The notes beneath the pieces are model-generated. The model worked only from the letters and a program-made list of their open reading frames with translations. It was not told the DNA's origin and ran no database searches. Source: Actinomycetota bacterium (lineage in GTDB: Bacteria; Actinomycetota; Actinomycetes; S36-B12; UBA5976). Taken from it: a DNA stretch of 42,299 nt. Numbering within the stretch: position 1 is the stretch's first letter; each line of letters opens with the position of its first letter. A program made the translations under genes and the position numbers. The stretch spans positions 1 to 42,299 of the forward strand of contig RFTJ01000010.1 of NCBI GenBank assembly GCA_009923495.1, in the 5' to 3' direction. Positions 7,322 to 15,272 of the stretch are shown piece after piece.

Positions 7322-8410
7322 ATGTTAAAGAAACTCAAGGTTGCATTGGCCGCAGCGCTTCTGATTAGTGGCCTAACTGCTACGTCAGCGAAAGCCGACA
7401 GCCTTTCAATCAGCTTGTCCCAATCATTTGGAATTGCGGATAGCCAGATCATCTCGGTCAAAGTAAACAATTTGCCGACCGGTAAAGGTGTTTATGTCCG
7501 TGAGTGCTATCTCATCAATGGTGCTCCGTCCAGTGACCCGAATGACTGCACAAAGCAGCAAAATGTTGGCTCATCCCTCTGGATTGGACCTGGCCGTGGC
7601 GCATCAGATCCGTCGCAAAGTCAGCCGTTCAAAGTTTTACGCACTATCAATGGGAAAGATTGTGCACCAGCCAACTGCGCGATTATGACAATGCGTGACC
7701 ATGTCGATTTTAGCGATCGCAGTTTGGACACTCTCATCCCAATCAAGGTTAGCAATTTGACCATAACCGCAAGCAGGGCAACCAACTTCGTAGATGCCGG
7801 CGAGGTCTTTACGATAACCATCAATGGTCTGGCAACTAACCAAGGTGTTTATGTTCGCGAGTGTGCTATCAGCGATGTGTCAGCTCGACCAACCAACTGT
7901 GACAATGCCAATGCTGTCTGGGCATCGGTCTGGCCCGCTGCTTTGGGTATGGGTGGGGTCGATGCTAGCAAGCCGGTTCCATTTAAAGTTTGGGGCGAAT
8001 TCAAGGGCTCTAAGGGCAATGTTGATTGCCAGTTGGTGACCTGTGGAATTTATATCGAACGAGACTTCAATGGTCTTAGTGATCGCAGCCTAGACACTCT
8101 GCAATTGATTGCCTTCAGCTCGCCAGTTAAAAAATCGCAAACTGTTGCGAAGTGGTCCACGAAGCCGAGCACCTTTAGGTTAATAAAAGGTCGATCCACT
8201 GAACTTGCCAAGTTGCCGCTAGTGACTAACCGCGGTGAGGTGCTGACGTGGGCGGTAAACAACAGCAGACTGTGCTCTATCACCGCAACTGCAAAGAATG
8301 TGTATGTAAAAGGTCTAGCTGCTGGTGATTGCGTAGTGACGGCTACGGCCGCCGAGAATCTTCGCGGTGCTCGAACTACGTTTGCTTGGACTGTAAAAGT
8401 CTCAAAGTAG
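7322..8410 (+). CDS. Secreted protein with two tandem neocarzinostatin-like domains and a C-terminal Ig-like domain
   Basis: A 362-residue protein with AAGGA upstream of ATG 7322 and a signal peptide ending in SAKA (about residue 25). Domain 1 (about 27-142) has VYVREC with Cys62/Cys76 and Cys114/Cys119, then MRDHVDFSDRSLDTLIPI. Domain 2 (about 144-262) repeats this with VYVREC, Cys181/Cys193 and Cys236/Cys241, then ERDFNGLSDRSLDTLQLI. The near-identical VYVREC and SDRSLDTL blocks show an internal duplication. The C-terminal ~85 residues (LAKLPLVTNRGEVLTWAV ... GLAAGDCVVTATAAE) resemble a bacterial Ig-like module with two cysteines. There is no LPXTG or C-terminal membrane anchor. It follows a shorter paralogue and probably arose by tandem duplication. 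Ligand and role are unknown. Confidence 0.72.
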   Translation: MLKKLKVALAAALLISGLTATSAKADSLSISLSQSFGIADSQIISVKVNNLPTGKGVYVRECYLINGAPSSDPNDCTKQQNVGSSLWIGPGRGASDPSQSQPFKVLRTINGKDCAPANCAIMTMRDHVDFSDRSLDTLIPIKVSNLTITASRATNFVDAGEVFTITINGLATNQGVYVRECAISDVSARPTNCDNANAVWASVWPAALGMGGVDASKPVPFKVWGEFKGSKGNVDCQLVTCGIYIERDFNGLSDRSLDTLQLIAFSSPVKKSQTVAKWSTKPSTFRLIKGRSTELAKLPLVTNRGEVLTWAVNNSRLCSITATAKNVYVKGLAAGDCVVTATAAENLRGARTTFAWTVKVSK

Positions 8411-8435
8411 TTAATTGATTTACGGGGGCCGGCTT

Positions 8436-8990
8436 TTAATTGGCGAGCGCTGCGGTTACAAACTTCAAAGCAGCATTAAGTTCAACTTCAAAGTCGGCCC
8501 CGGCATCAATTCGATTGGCAGCAGAGTTCACGATAGCGGAAATGTAAGCGCATGCGGATTCGGCGTTATCTGGATACACCTTGGCCACGGGGTTCATCAA
8601 GGTCAACATGAATTGACCATGCAGGATTCTAAGCAGGTTTCGCTTGGCATCAGCGAGATTAATTTCGCTTAACTTTCGGATTTGGGCATGCTGTCCATCC
8701 GATAGGTGAGCCAGTGATTGTTCAACCCAAGCGTGGATCTGCAGCAGTGGATCAGAAATGTCTTGAATCTGTGCCTCAATCTGATTCACCAAATCGGCCA
8801 TGTCGTTAATCACTAGTTCGGCAAAGATATCTTCAACCGATGCAAAGTATTGATACACAGCACTGCGGGTCATAGAGCAGCGATTAGCGATTTGCTGCAT
8901 CGAAATGTTTGCCGTGCCAGTTTCTTGAAGCTGCGCCAAAGTTGCTTCGAGAATTGCATTCTCTTTCAGCGCGCGATTCGAGGTAGGCAT
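8436..8990 (-). CDS. TetR-family transcriptional regulator
   Basis: A 184-residue protein. The N-terminal helix-turn-helix has the TetR pattern NISMQQIANRCSMTRSAVYQYFASVEDIFAEL (read as two parts at residues 28-44 and 45-59). The rest is an all-helical ligand-binding and dimerisation domain with no recognisable specificity. It starts 12 bases after the end of pfp on the same strand. A -10-like TAATCT (8997-9002) placed 6 bases before the ATG suggests it may also have its own leaderless promoter. It converges with the NCS-like gene across a 25-base gap. The target could be the pfp operon or the palindromes at 6681-6717, but nothing in the sequence proves either. Confidence 0.85.
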   Translation of the reverse strand: MPTSNRALKENAILEATLAQLQETGTANISMQQIANRCSMTRSAVYQYFASVEDIFAELVINDMADLVNQIEAQIQDISDPLLQIHAWVEQSLAHLSDGQHAQIRKLSEINLADAKRNLLRILHGQFMLTLMNPVAKVYPDNAESACAYISAIVNSAANRIDAGADFEVELNAALKFVTAALAN

Positions 8991-9002
8991 ATTTCGAGAT
9001 TA

Positions 9003-10226
9003 TTAGTGACCTGAAACAGGCGCACCTTTTGGCTGGTTGATGTTGTTCAGCAATTCGTTGAACCAATCTTGATTTGTATCAAACGGCTTAGCTCCGGCTA
9101 CGCGCTCGAACTCGCAAGCACGAATTACGTTGCCCTGATCTTCATCTTGACCGACCAAGCCACTCACACCATCAAGTGCTGCCTGAACTGCAACTTCGGC
9201 GCAGGCCTTGATGAGTTCGCGATCTCGCGCATTGGCAGGGGCGGAACGGGAGTAGTAGCCGCTCTTTTGAACCAGCACCTTCTCGGCGCCAATCATTGGA
9301 GCAAACTGCTTGGCAAACCATTCACCAGGGTTAATCTTGTCAATCTTCACATGGCCGAAGGCATCACGCGGAACTTCTTCGCCGCGTGCCTGAAGTTCGG
9401 CCACGATGGAATCAACGCCCGCACCTTCACTTAGGAAGATGTTCACATTGCCAAGTTCGTCCATGACAGCCTTCAAGCGAGTTGCTTCGGCGGCCAAGTC
9501 AATGTCGAGTTCGGGTACATAAACCGCGTGAATGTCACGGCGAATCCGGGCAACTCCAAAAGCGTCTAGCCACTTCGTTTCATCAAGAAACTTCTGGTAG
9601 CTAACAGCTGTTGCTGCCGTTAGCCAGCCACAGTGACGACCCATAACTTCGTGCACGATTAACATGCGTGGATTTGCCGTGTGTTCTGAAACTACATTGC
9701 TGAAGTAGCGAGCACCTTCATCGGCAGCGGTCCAAGCGCCTAGTGACTGCGCAATCGGGAAGACGTCGTTGTCAATGGTTTTAGGAAGTCCGACAACACC
9801 GAGACCGTAATTATTTCCAGCGAGGTAAGCCGCTAAATCTGCGGCCGCAGTATTGGTGTCATCGCCACCAATGGTGTGCAATACATCAACACCGTCGGCA
9901 ACAAGTTGGTCGGCAGCAACCTTCTGCGGGTCTTCACCCTCTTTGACCAGGCCACGAGCCACACAGTCTTTAACGTTGGTGAGCTTGACTCGGCTATTGC
10001 CGATTGGCGAGCCACCGAATGCTTGAAGTAAATGAGCGTTGGCCCGAACTTCATCAGTTACCTTGATTGAATCGCCACGAAGTAGGCCGTGGTAGCCATT
10101 GCGGTAGGCAATGATCTCGATGTCCGGAGCGACTTCGGTGTAGCGCTCAATAAGTGCGCCAACTGCGGAAGATAAACAAGGGGCTAGACCGCCTGCGGTT
10201 AAGAGGGCTACTTTTTTAACAGTCAT
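9003..10226 (-). CDS. pfp: Pyrophosphate-type phosphofructokinase
   Basis: A 407-residue PFK-superfamily enzyme. The phosphate-donor motif reads GGDDT (Gly120-Thr124) and the substrate motif reads PKTIDND (148-154). Asp in the fourth GGDD position together with Lys149 is the pattern of PPi-dependent enzymes; ATP enzymes usually have GGDG and PGTIDND. The opening TAGGLAPCLSSA is typical of one bacterial PFP subgroup. The expected reaction is reversible phosphorylation of fructose 6-phosphate by PPi in glycolysis. A longer GTG start at 10247 is possible, but ATG 10226 is preferred: it has a -10-like TAGATT 7 bases upstream and the protein then begins MTVKKVALLTAGG as in relatives. It is divergent from aroG and followed by tetR. 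Confidence 0.88.
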   Translation of the reverse strand: MTVKKVALLTAGGLAPCLSSAVGALIERYTEVAPDIEIIAYRNGYHGLLRGDSIKVTDEVRANAHLLQAFGGSPIGNSRVKLTNVKDCVARGLVKEGEDPQKVAADQLVADGVDVLHTIGGDDTNTAAADLAAYLAGNNYGLGVVGLPKTIDNDVFPIAQSLGAWTAADEGARYFSNVVSEHTANPRMLIVHEVMGRHCGWLTAATAVSYQKFLDETKWLDAFGVARIRRDIHAVYVPELDIDLAAEATRLKAVMDELGNVNIFLSEGAGVDSIVAELQARGEEVPRDAFGHVKIDKINPGEWFAKQFAPMIGAEKVLVQKSGYYSRSAPANARDRELIKACAEVAVQAALDGVSGLVGQDEDQGNVIRACEFERVAGAKPFDTNQDWFNELLNNINQPKGAPVSGH

Positions 10227-10233
10227 GGCTTCT

Positions 10234-10239
10234 AATCTA
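10234..10239 (-). promoter_or_regulatory. -10-like box for pfp, leaderless arrangement
   Basis: TAGATT on the minus strand lies 7 bases upstream of ATG 10226. No convincing -35 is seen at 16-18 bases. If used, the mRNA would start at the ATG. Confidence 0.4.
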
Positions 10240-10343
10240 TCGGGCACATTTTACTTACGCGCATCGTGGTTAGCTCCTAAAACTAAAAGCACTTCAGCCG
10301 GGAGATTTCGTTTCTGGATTTAGTGTTACTCGCCTTGCCCGAC

Positions 10344-10349
10344 TAACCT
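10344..10349 (+). promoter_or_regulatory. -10-like box for aroG, leaderless arrangement
   Basis: TAACCT lies 7 bases before GTG 10357, and there is no Shine-Dalgarno. The -35 region is weak. This fits leaderless transcription. Confidence 0.4.
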
Positions 10350-10356
10350 AGATAGC

Positions 10357-11682
10357 GTGAGTGAAATTACTTGGCCCAATTTGCCAGCCGCACAGCAGCC
10401 TGAATGGCCAGATGCTGAGGCACTTGCGCAGGCACAAAGCATTCTGCGCGGTTTACCCCCATTGGTCTTCGCTGGCGAGTGTGATGACCTGACGACGAAA
10501 CTGGGTGAAGTCGCCCTAGGTCGGGCTTTTGTTTTACAAGGCGGGGACTGCGCTGAAACTTTTGCAGCAAATACCGCTGACTCTATTCGCGCTCGACTCA
10601 AGACGCTGCTGCAGATGGCTATCGTGCTCACCTATGGAGCATCGCTGCCGGTGGTCAAGATAGGTCGAATTGCCGGACAGTATGGCAAGCCGCGAAGCGC
10701 TGGCCTGGAGACAATTGGCGATGTTTCACTTCCGTCATACCGTGGCGACGCAGTCAATGGACTTGAGTTCACCGCCGAATCCCGTACTCCAGATCCGATG
10801 CGCTTGGTACAGACTTACCACGCCAGTGCCGCCACATTGAACCTCGTACGCGCATTCACACAAGGTGGTTATGCTGACCTGCGACAGGTGCACGCGTGGA
10901 ATCAAGATTTTGTGAGCGAGTCAACACCGGGGAAGCGCTACGAAGAAATGGCCGCCGACATTGATCGGGCTATTTCATTTATGACAGCATGCGGCGCAGA
11001 TCCAGAAGAATTCCGAAGGGCAGATGTTTATGCTAGCCACGAAGCTCTGCTTTTAGATTACGAAAAGCCATTGACTCGCATAGATTCTCGTTCGGGAAAT
11101 TTGTACGATGTTTCTGGTCACTTCGTTTGGGTAGGCGAGCGAACGCGCGATCTCGATGGTGCGCACATTGATTTTGTTTCCAAAATCAAGAATCCAATTG
11201 GCATAAAACTCGGTCCTAAGTCCACGCCCGAAATTGTGCACGCTCTACTGGATGAGCTGAATCCCGAAAAGATCCCAGGCAGACTAACTTTCATTACGCG
11301 CATGGGTGCAGGCACTATTCGTGATGTGTTGCCGGCGCTGGTGAAAACGGTTCAAGATACTGACCAGCCAGTGGTTTGGATGTGTGATCCAATGCATGGC
11401 AACACCAAGGAAGCTGCATCTGGACACAAAACCCGCTTGTTTGATGATGTGCTCGATGAGGTTAAGGGTTTCTTTGAAGTCCACCGCGCAGCTGGCACTC
11501 ATCCAGGCGGAATCCACATCGAGCTAACTGGTGATGATGTAACCGAGTGCCTAGGTGGTGTCAGTGGAGTCGCCGAAGCCGATTTACCCTTCCGATATGA
11601 AACTGCCTGTGACCCACGGTTGAACCGAGTGCAGAGTCTGGACTTGGCCTTCCAAGTCGCCGACATGCTGCGAATTCGTTAA
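10357..11682 (+). CDS. aroG: 3-deoxy-7-phosphoheptulonate synthase, class II (plant/actinobacterial type)
   Basis: A 441-residue type II DAHP synthase, slightly shorter than the mycobacterial enzyme (about 462). It condenses PEP and erythrose 4-phosphate in the first step of the shikimate pathway. Visible blocks are WPNLPAAQQPEWPD, PPLVFAGE, LQGGDCAETF (60-69, with the metal-ligand Cys65), GRIAGQYGKPRS, SYRGDAVNG, YASHEALLLDYE, GIKLGPKSTP, ITRMGAG and WMCDPMHGNT. The GTG start is supported by alignment of the WPNLPA opening with the family and by a -10-like box 7 bases upstream. The last four bases overlap the convergent transporter gene. trpD at the left edge is another aromatic-pathway gene, but on this evidence they are separate units. 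Confidence 0.95.
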   Translation: MSEITWPNLPAAQQPEWPDAEALAQAQSILRGLPPLVFAGECDDLTTKLGEVALGRAFVLQGGDCAETFAANTADSIRARLKTLLQMAIVLTYGASLPVVKIGRIAGQYGKPRSAGLETIGDVSLPSYRGDAVNGLEFTAESRTPDPMRLVQTYHASAATLNLVRAFTQGGYADLRQVHAWNQDFVSESTPGKRYEEMAADIDRAISFMTACGADPEEFRRADVYASHEALLLDYEKPLTRIDSRSGNLYDVSGHFVWVGERTRDLDGAHIDFVSKIKNPIGIKLGPKSTPEIVHALLDELNPEKIPGRLTFITRMGAGTIRDVLPALVKTVQDTDQPVVWMCDPMHGNTKEAASGHKTRLFDDVLDEVKGFFEVHRAAGTHPGGIHIELTGDDVTECLGGVSGVAEADLPFRYETACDPRLNRVQSLDLAFQVADMLRIR

Positions 11683-12572
11683 CGCTCTAAGGAAATTATG
11701 GCCTCGGGTTTGTTGGGCCTGAGTTCCACCAAGTACATGGCAGTCAAAATACAGAGTGCTCCAGCAACTAATCTCTTGCTCAAATCGTCGGTTCCAATAG
11801 TGACTCCTGCGATGCCTGCGAACACTGGTTCCATCGTCAAAATGATGGCAGCTCTGGTTGCGCTTACCTTACTTTGCACCCAAGTCTGAGCAAAGAAACC
11901 CAAACATGAGGCAAACAAAACCAGGATGGCGATGGAGAGCCACACCATGCCATCGCTCGATACGCTTGGTCCACCAGTAGCCAAGCTGAGTAATAGGCTG
12001 AAAATTCCAGTGACCAGCAACTGCAAAGTAGTTAAGCCAAAAACGATTTCAGATTTGGACCAGCGACTGAGAAAAACTATGTGAAATGAAAACATTACGG
12101 CGCAAACCAAAGTAATCAAATCGCCTCTGCCGACCGTGGTTCCTTTGAGCGCAATTAAGGAAAGCCCAACTGCAGCCAAGACAACGGCAAGCCAAGCAAA
12201 TGCCGAGATTTTTTGACGCAGAATTAGGCCGCCAACAATCGGTGTTAGCACCACAAACATTCCTGTGATGAATCCTGAGGCGGTTGCTGTGGTTTTGGTT
12301 AATCCAATCATTTGGGCCAGATAACCCAAGCCGAGATAAAGACCAAGAATTACGCCATGCTTTTGTTCGGTTCGAGAAAGTTGGCTAATCGCTTTTGGCC
12401 TAAAAGCCAACATCAAAAGTGCAGCTAGGCAAAATCGCCAGGCAAGTAGATCTGTGGCCGGCATTGTTTTCAGGACGTATTGATTGGTGACGAATGTGAA
12501 GCCCCAAATTACCGTGACAAAAATAAGTAGGGCAGTGGCCGAAGTGCTGGGTCGAATTGTTAAGCGGGTCAT
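11679..12572 (-). CDS. EamA-family (DMT superfamily) membrane transporter
   Basis: A 297-residue protein with about ten hydrophobic helices in two EamA repeats. The first repeat opens with LLIFVTVIWGFTFVTNQYV and contains WRFCLAALLM. A glycine-rich pair of helices follows (GLYLGLGYLAQMIGLTKT and ASGFITGMFVVLTPIVGG). The second repeat ends with AAIILTMEPVFAGIAG, the typical EPV motif. Members export or import metabolites such as amino acids; the substrate cannot be predicted here. It starts 6 bases after the PASTA kinase stop on the same strand, so the two are probably one transcript. Its stop overlaps aroG by four bases. Confidence 0.88.
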   Translation of the reverse strand: MTRLTIRPSTSATALLIFVTVIWGFTFVTNQYVLKTMPATDLLAWRFCLAALLMLAFRPKAISQLSRTEQKHGVILGLYLGLGYLAQMIGLTKTTATASGFITGMFVVLTPIVGGLILRQKISAFAWLAVVLAAVGLSLIALKGTTVGRGDLITLVCAVMFSFHIVFLSRWSKSEIVFGLTTLQLLVTGIFSLLLSLATGGPSVSSDGMVWLSIAILVLFASCLGFFAQTWVQSKVSATRAAIILTMEPVFAGIAGVTIGTDDLSKRLVAGALCILTAMYLVELRPNKPEAIISLER

Positions 12573-12578
12573 TATTGA

Positions 12579-14444
12579 TTACACGATTGTCAGAGTAATC
12601 GTGGTGCCTGGCGTAGCCATCGAACCTCCGGCTGGGTCTTGTGAGTAAACCTTGTTCAAAACAACAAGTACTACCTCACTTTGAACGCTGACTTCAAAGC
12701 CAGCATTGGCCAGAATCTCTTTGGCCGAGTCGACATCGAGGCCAACAACATTTGGCACAGCAACGGGTGGCGGACCTTTGCTGATAGTCAGGTGAATTGT
12801 TTCACCTTTCTTCAGACCTGTACCAGGGGTTGGATCACTGGACAGCACTGAACCAACTGGACTTGAATCAAAAATCTGATCTTTGATGTCAACAACCAAT
12901 CCCAGTTTTTCTAACTTCTTAGTCACTATTGCAATGTTCAGGCCAGCAATAGGTGGCACAATCACGGGCGCTGGACCTTTAGAGACATTGAGTGTTACGG
13001 GTGTGTTCCGCTTTACCTTGGTGCCACCCTTTGGATTAGAACTAACAACTTTGCCTTTGGCTATCTTGTCATCGAAGACTTCAACCGTGTTTGCTACCGA
13101 AAGAGTAAGGTCTTGCAAAATACCGGTTACCTCGTTTGGGTCTTTTCCCGCCAGATCACTTGGAATTATGTAGCGTTCTTGGCCCTTAGAAACTTTCAAG
13201 GTGATAAGTGCACCTTTTCGAGCTGATTCATTAGCAGCAGGATCGGTCTCAACTACTGTTCCGTTAGGCACAGTCTCAGAAAATACTTCAGCTGAGGTGA
13301 CTTTAAAGCCTGCCTTTTCCAAATTCAAGGTTGCAGTTGATATTGACTGCCCAGCGACATCTGGGATTGGAAATTTAGCTCCAGACGAAAGGAACCAGCC
13401 CAAGCCGGCCAATACCGCACCCAGGTAAATTACGCCTGCGATTATTCGATTGCGTTTTACGCGCTTGGATGTGGCCCGTTTGCCTACTCGCACCGGAGCA
13501 AGGCTTGGTGTTACGGGCGGTGCCGAAAGGCCAGGATTTGCCATAACTACCGTTTGATGGGTTGGCAAGACTGTAGTTAACGCTTCCGCGGCGGGAACTG
13601 CAGACGAAGCTCGATTGACCGCGTCTAAGAACACATGCGCGTTAGCAAACCGATCATTTGGATTACGCCGAGTAGCAGCCAAGACTAGATGATCAACCGA
13701 AGGTGGCACATCATGGGCAAAATTGCTTGGAGCTGGCACATCATTGTTGACGTGCATATAGGCGACTTCAATTGGCGAATTGCCGCTGTATGGGACTCGC
13801 CCGGTGAGCATTTCGAAAAGCAGAATACCTGCCGAGTAAACATCCGACCGTTGATCTAGTGCCCGCTGCTGAACCTGCTCAGGTGATAAGTAGGCCATTG
13901 TGCCTAGCAAGACAGCGCCAGTTGAATCACTGACTGGGCGATCATCGATTACCCGAGCTAAACCAAAGTCGGTGACCTTAATCAAGCCAGTATCGGTAAT
14001 CAATACATTTTCTGGCTTGATATCGCGGTGGACAAAGCCAGCCTCGTGAGCTGCAGCTAGGCCGGCCAAAACTGATTTCATTACCTCAAGTGCGTGAGCG
14101 CTGGCCATTGCACCATTAACCGCCAGTAGTTGGCGAATTGTGCGGCCGGGCACGTATTCCATAACCAAGTACGGGAAGCCGCCAGAAACTCCCTGATCAT
14201 GCACAGCCACCACATTGGGATGTGTAAGTGCTGCAGCAGAGCGTGCTTCTAGCATGAATCGTTCGACAAAGCCAGGGTCAGCAGTGAAAGCTGGGGCGAG
14301 AATTTTTATGGCCACAGTTCGACCCAGGCGCAGGTCTAGGGCTCGGTAGACGGTTGCCATGCCACCGCGAGCGATGAGTTCATCAATTCGATATCGTTCG
14401 TCAATCACCGTGCCAAGATGTAGATCTGGCGTTGCATCACTCAC
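12579..14444 (-). CDS. Ser/Thr protein kinase with four extracellular PASTA domains
   Basis: A 621-residue receptor-type kinase. The kinase domain spans about residues 18-280, with glycine loop ARGGMATVY, Lys47 (VAIKIL), HRDIKPEN with Asp141, DFG with Asp159, and GTMAYLSPEQ. A basic Thr/Ser-rich juxtamembrane stretch leads to one membrane helix (about 340-360). Four PASTA repeats of about 66 residues follow; the first three each end in a KG-type boundary (VSKG or ISKG). PASTA domains sense muropeptides or lipid II and link cell-wall state to growth and division. In Mycobacterium the kinase beside aroG is PknL, which as I recall lacks PASTA domains, so by domain content this one is closer to PknB. 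No FHA partner or PP2C phosphatase is present here. Start is GTG 14444 with a -10-like box 6 bases upstream. Confidence 0.92.
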   Translation of the reverse strand: MSDATPDLHLGTVIDERYRIDELIARGGMATVYRALDLRLGRTVAIKILAPAFTADPGFVERFMLEARSAAALTHPNVVAVHDQGVSGGFPYLVMEYVPGRTIRQLLAVNGAMASAHALEVMKSVLAGLAAAHEAGFVHRDIKPENVLITDTGLIKVTDFGLARVIDDRPVSDSTGAVLLGTMAYLSPEQVQQRALDQRSDVYSAGILLFEMLTGRVPYSGNSPIEVAYMHVNNDVPAPSNFAHDVPPSVDHLVLAATRRNPNDRFANAHVFLDAVNRASSAVPAAEALTTVLPTHQTVVMANPGLSAPPVTPSLAPVRVGKRATSKRVKRNRIIAGVIYLGAVLAGLGWFLSSGAKFPIPDVAGQSISTATLNLEKAGFKVTSAEVFSETVPNGTVVETDPAANESARKGALITLKVSKGQERYIIPSDLAGKDPNEVTGILQDLTLSVANTVEVFDDKIAKGKVVSSNPKGGTKVKRNTPVTLNVSKGPAPVIVPPIAGLNIAIVTKKLEKLGLVVDIKDQIFDSSPVGSVLSSDPTPGTGLKKGETIHLTISKGPPPVAVPNVVGLDVDSAKEILANAGFEVSVQSEVVLVVLNKVYSQDPAGGSMATPGTTITLTIV

Positions 14445-14450
14445 CCCACA

Positions 14451-14456
14451 ATTCTA
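14451..14456 (-). promoter_or_regulatory. -10-like box for the PASTA kinase gene, leaderless arrangement
   Basis: TAGAAT on the minus strand (5 of 6 to TATAAT) is 6 bases upstream of GTG 14444. The -35 position is weak. The divergent crtYc gene shares this 85-base region. Confidence 0.42.
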
Positions 14457-14529
14457 AGTGCACTGTCCGTTACCGCTCGGTAGGCACTAGGCACGATAGA
14501 TTCGTGTTATCCGTGAGGAGTTGATGCAG

Positions 14530-14883
14530 ATGCGACAGTTCGCTTATCTAGGTGTCTTGGCAACATGCTTACTTGGCACCGCATCACTTGAGATTTTTCT
14601 GCGAACCCGGGTTTATCGTCGCTGGCAGCGACTCGTGCTCACACTGGTTCCCGTTGTTTTCACATTTACCCTTTGGGATGTTTACGCCATCTCTAGAGCA
14701 CATTGGAGTTTCGCACCTCAATACGTAACAGGGATTATCGCAATCGCCAATGTGCCACTAGAGGAAATCTGCTTTTTCATCGCAATTCCCATTTGTTCAA
14801 TTCTGACTTTGGAAGCTGTTCGAAGTATGAAGAACTGGTCAGTGGGCGATGAGTCGGAAACAGGTACTGGTGATACGAAATGA
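14530..14883 (+). CDS. crtYc: Lycopene beta-cyclase subunit CrtYc (heterodimeric cyclase)
   Basis: About 117 residues with three membrane helices. It carries the LWDVYAISRAHWSF segment and the PLEEICFF motif with paired glutamates, both typical of the CrtYc half of actinobacterial lycopene cyclases. With CrtYd it cyclises psi ends of lycopene to ionone rings in the membrane. In-frame starts at TTG 14521, ATG 14524 and ATG 14530 are possible. GAGGAG at 14515-14520 is best spaced (9 bases) for ATG 14530, so that one is used. The stop overlaps the start of crtYd as ATGA, implying translational coupling and equal production of the two subunits. Ring type (beta versus epsilon) cannot be settled from sequence, but beta is most common with these motifs. 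Confidence 0.87.
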   Translation: MRQFAYLGVLATCLLGTASLEIFLRTRVYRRWQRLVLTLVPVVFTFTLWDVYAISRAHWSFAPQYVTGIIAIANVPLEEICFFIAIPICSILTLEAVRSMKNWSVGDESETGTGDTK

Positions 14884-15272
14884 CTTATACGCAGATCGCA
14901 CTGGTTGCGGTACTTTTAGCTGCGCTCAATGATCTGTATGTGTTCCGCACAAGGTTGCTCACCCGTCGAATTTTCTGGATGTCATATGCGATTATTTTCT
15001 TTTTTCAATTGGTCTCAAATGGTGTACTGACTGGACTGCGCATTGTGCGCTACAGCGGGGAAATGATTATCGGCGCAAGCACGCCAATAGATAATGCCCC
15101 GCCAATCATCGGACATGGTCGATTGATTTACGCGCCCGTTGAGGATTTAATGTTCGGGTTTTCCTTAGTCTTACTGTCATTAACTTTGTGGGTTTGGCTC
15201 GGCCGCAGAGGAGTCCAGCGCGAACCCAAAGCTGGTCCGCCTAGATTTTCACAAAGCAATATCAAGAAATGA
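14880..15272 (+). CDS. crtYd: Lycopene beta-cyclase subunit CrtYd
   Basis: A 130-residue membrane protein, second half of the heterodimeric lycopene cyclase. The final helix region APVEDLMFGFSLVLLSL followed by WVWLGRRG is the family hallmark, and it also has an acidic pair after the proline. Earlier segments LNDLYVFRTRLLTRRIFW and VSNGVLTGLRIVRY fit as well. It overlaps crtYc by four bases. Its C-terminal tail overlaps the 3' end of convergent crtB by 11 bases, so the last residues of both proteins are encoded by opposite strands of the same DNA. Cyclase genes on the opposite strand from crtE-crtI-crtB suggest separate control of cyclisation. Confidence 0.88.
   Translation: MTYTQIALVAVLLAALNDLYVFRTRLLTRRIFWMSYAIIFFFQLVSNGVLTGLRIVRYSGEMIIGASTPIDNAPPIIGHGRLIYAPVEDLMFGFSLVLLSLTLWVWLGRRGVQREPKAGPPRFSQSNIKK

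Noticed and set aside
10227-10247. GTG 10247 as the start of pfp
   Set aside because: It would remove the -10-like box from the promoter position, and related proteins begin at the next methionine.
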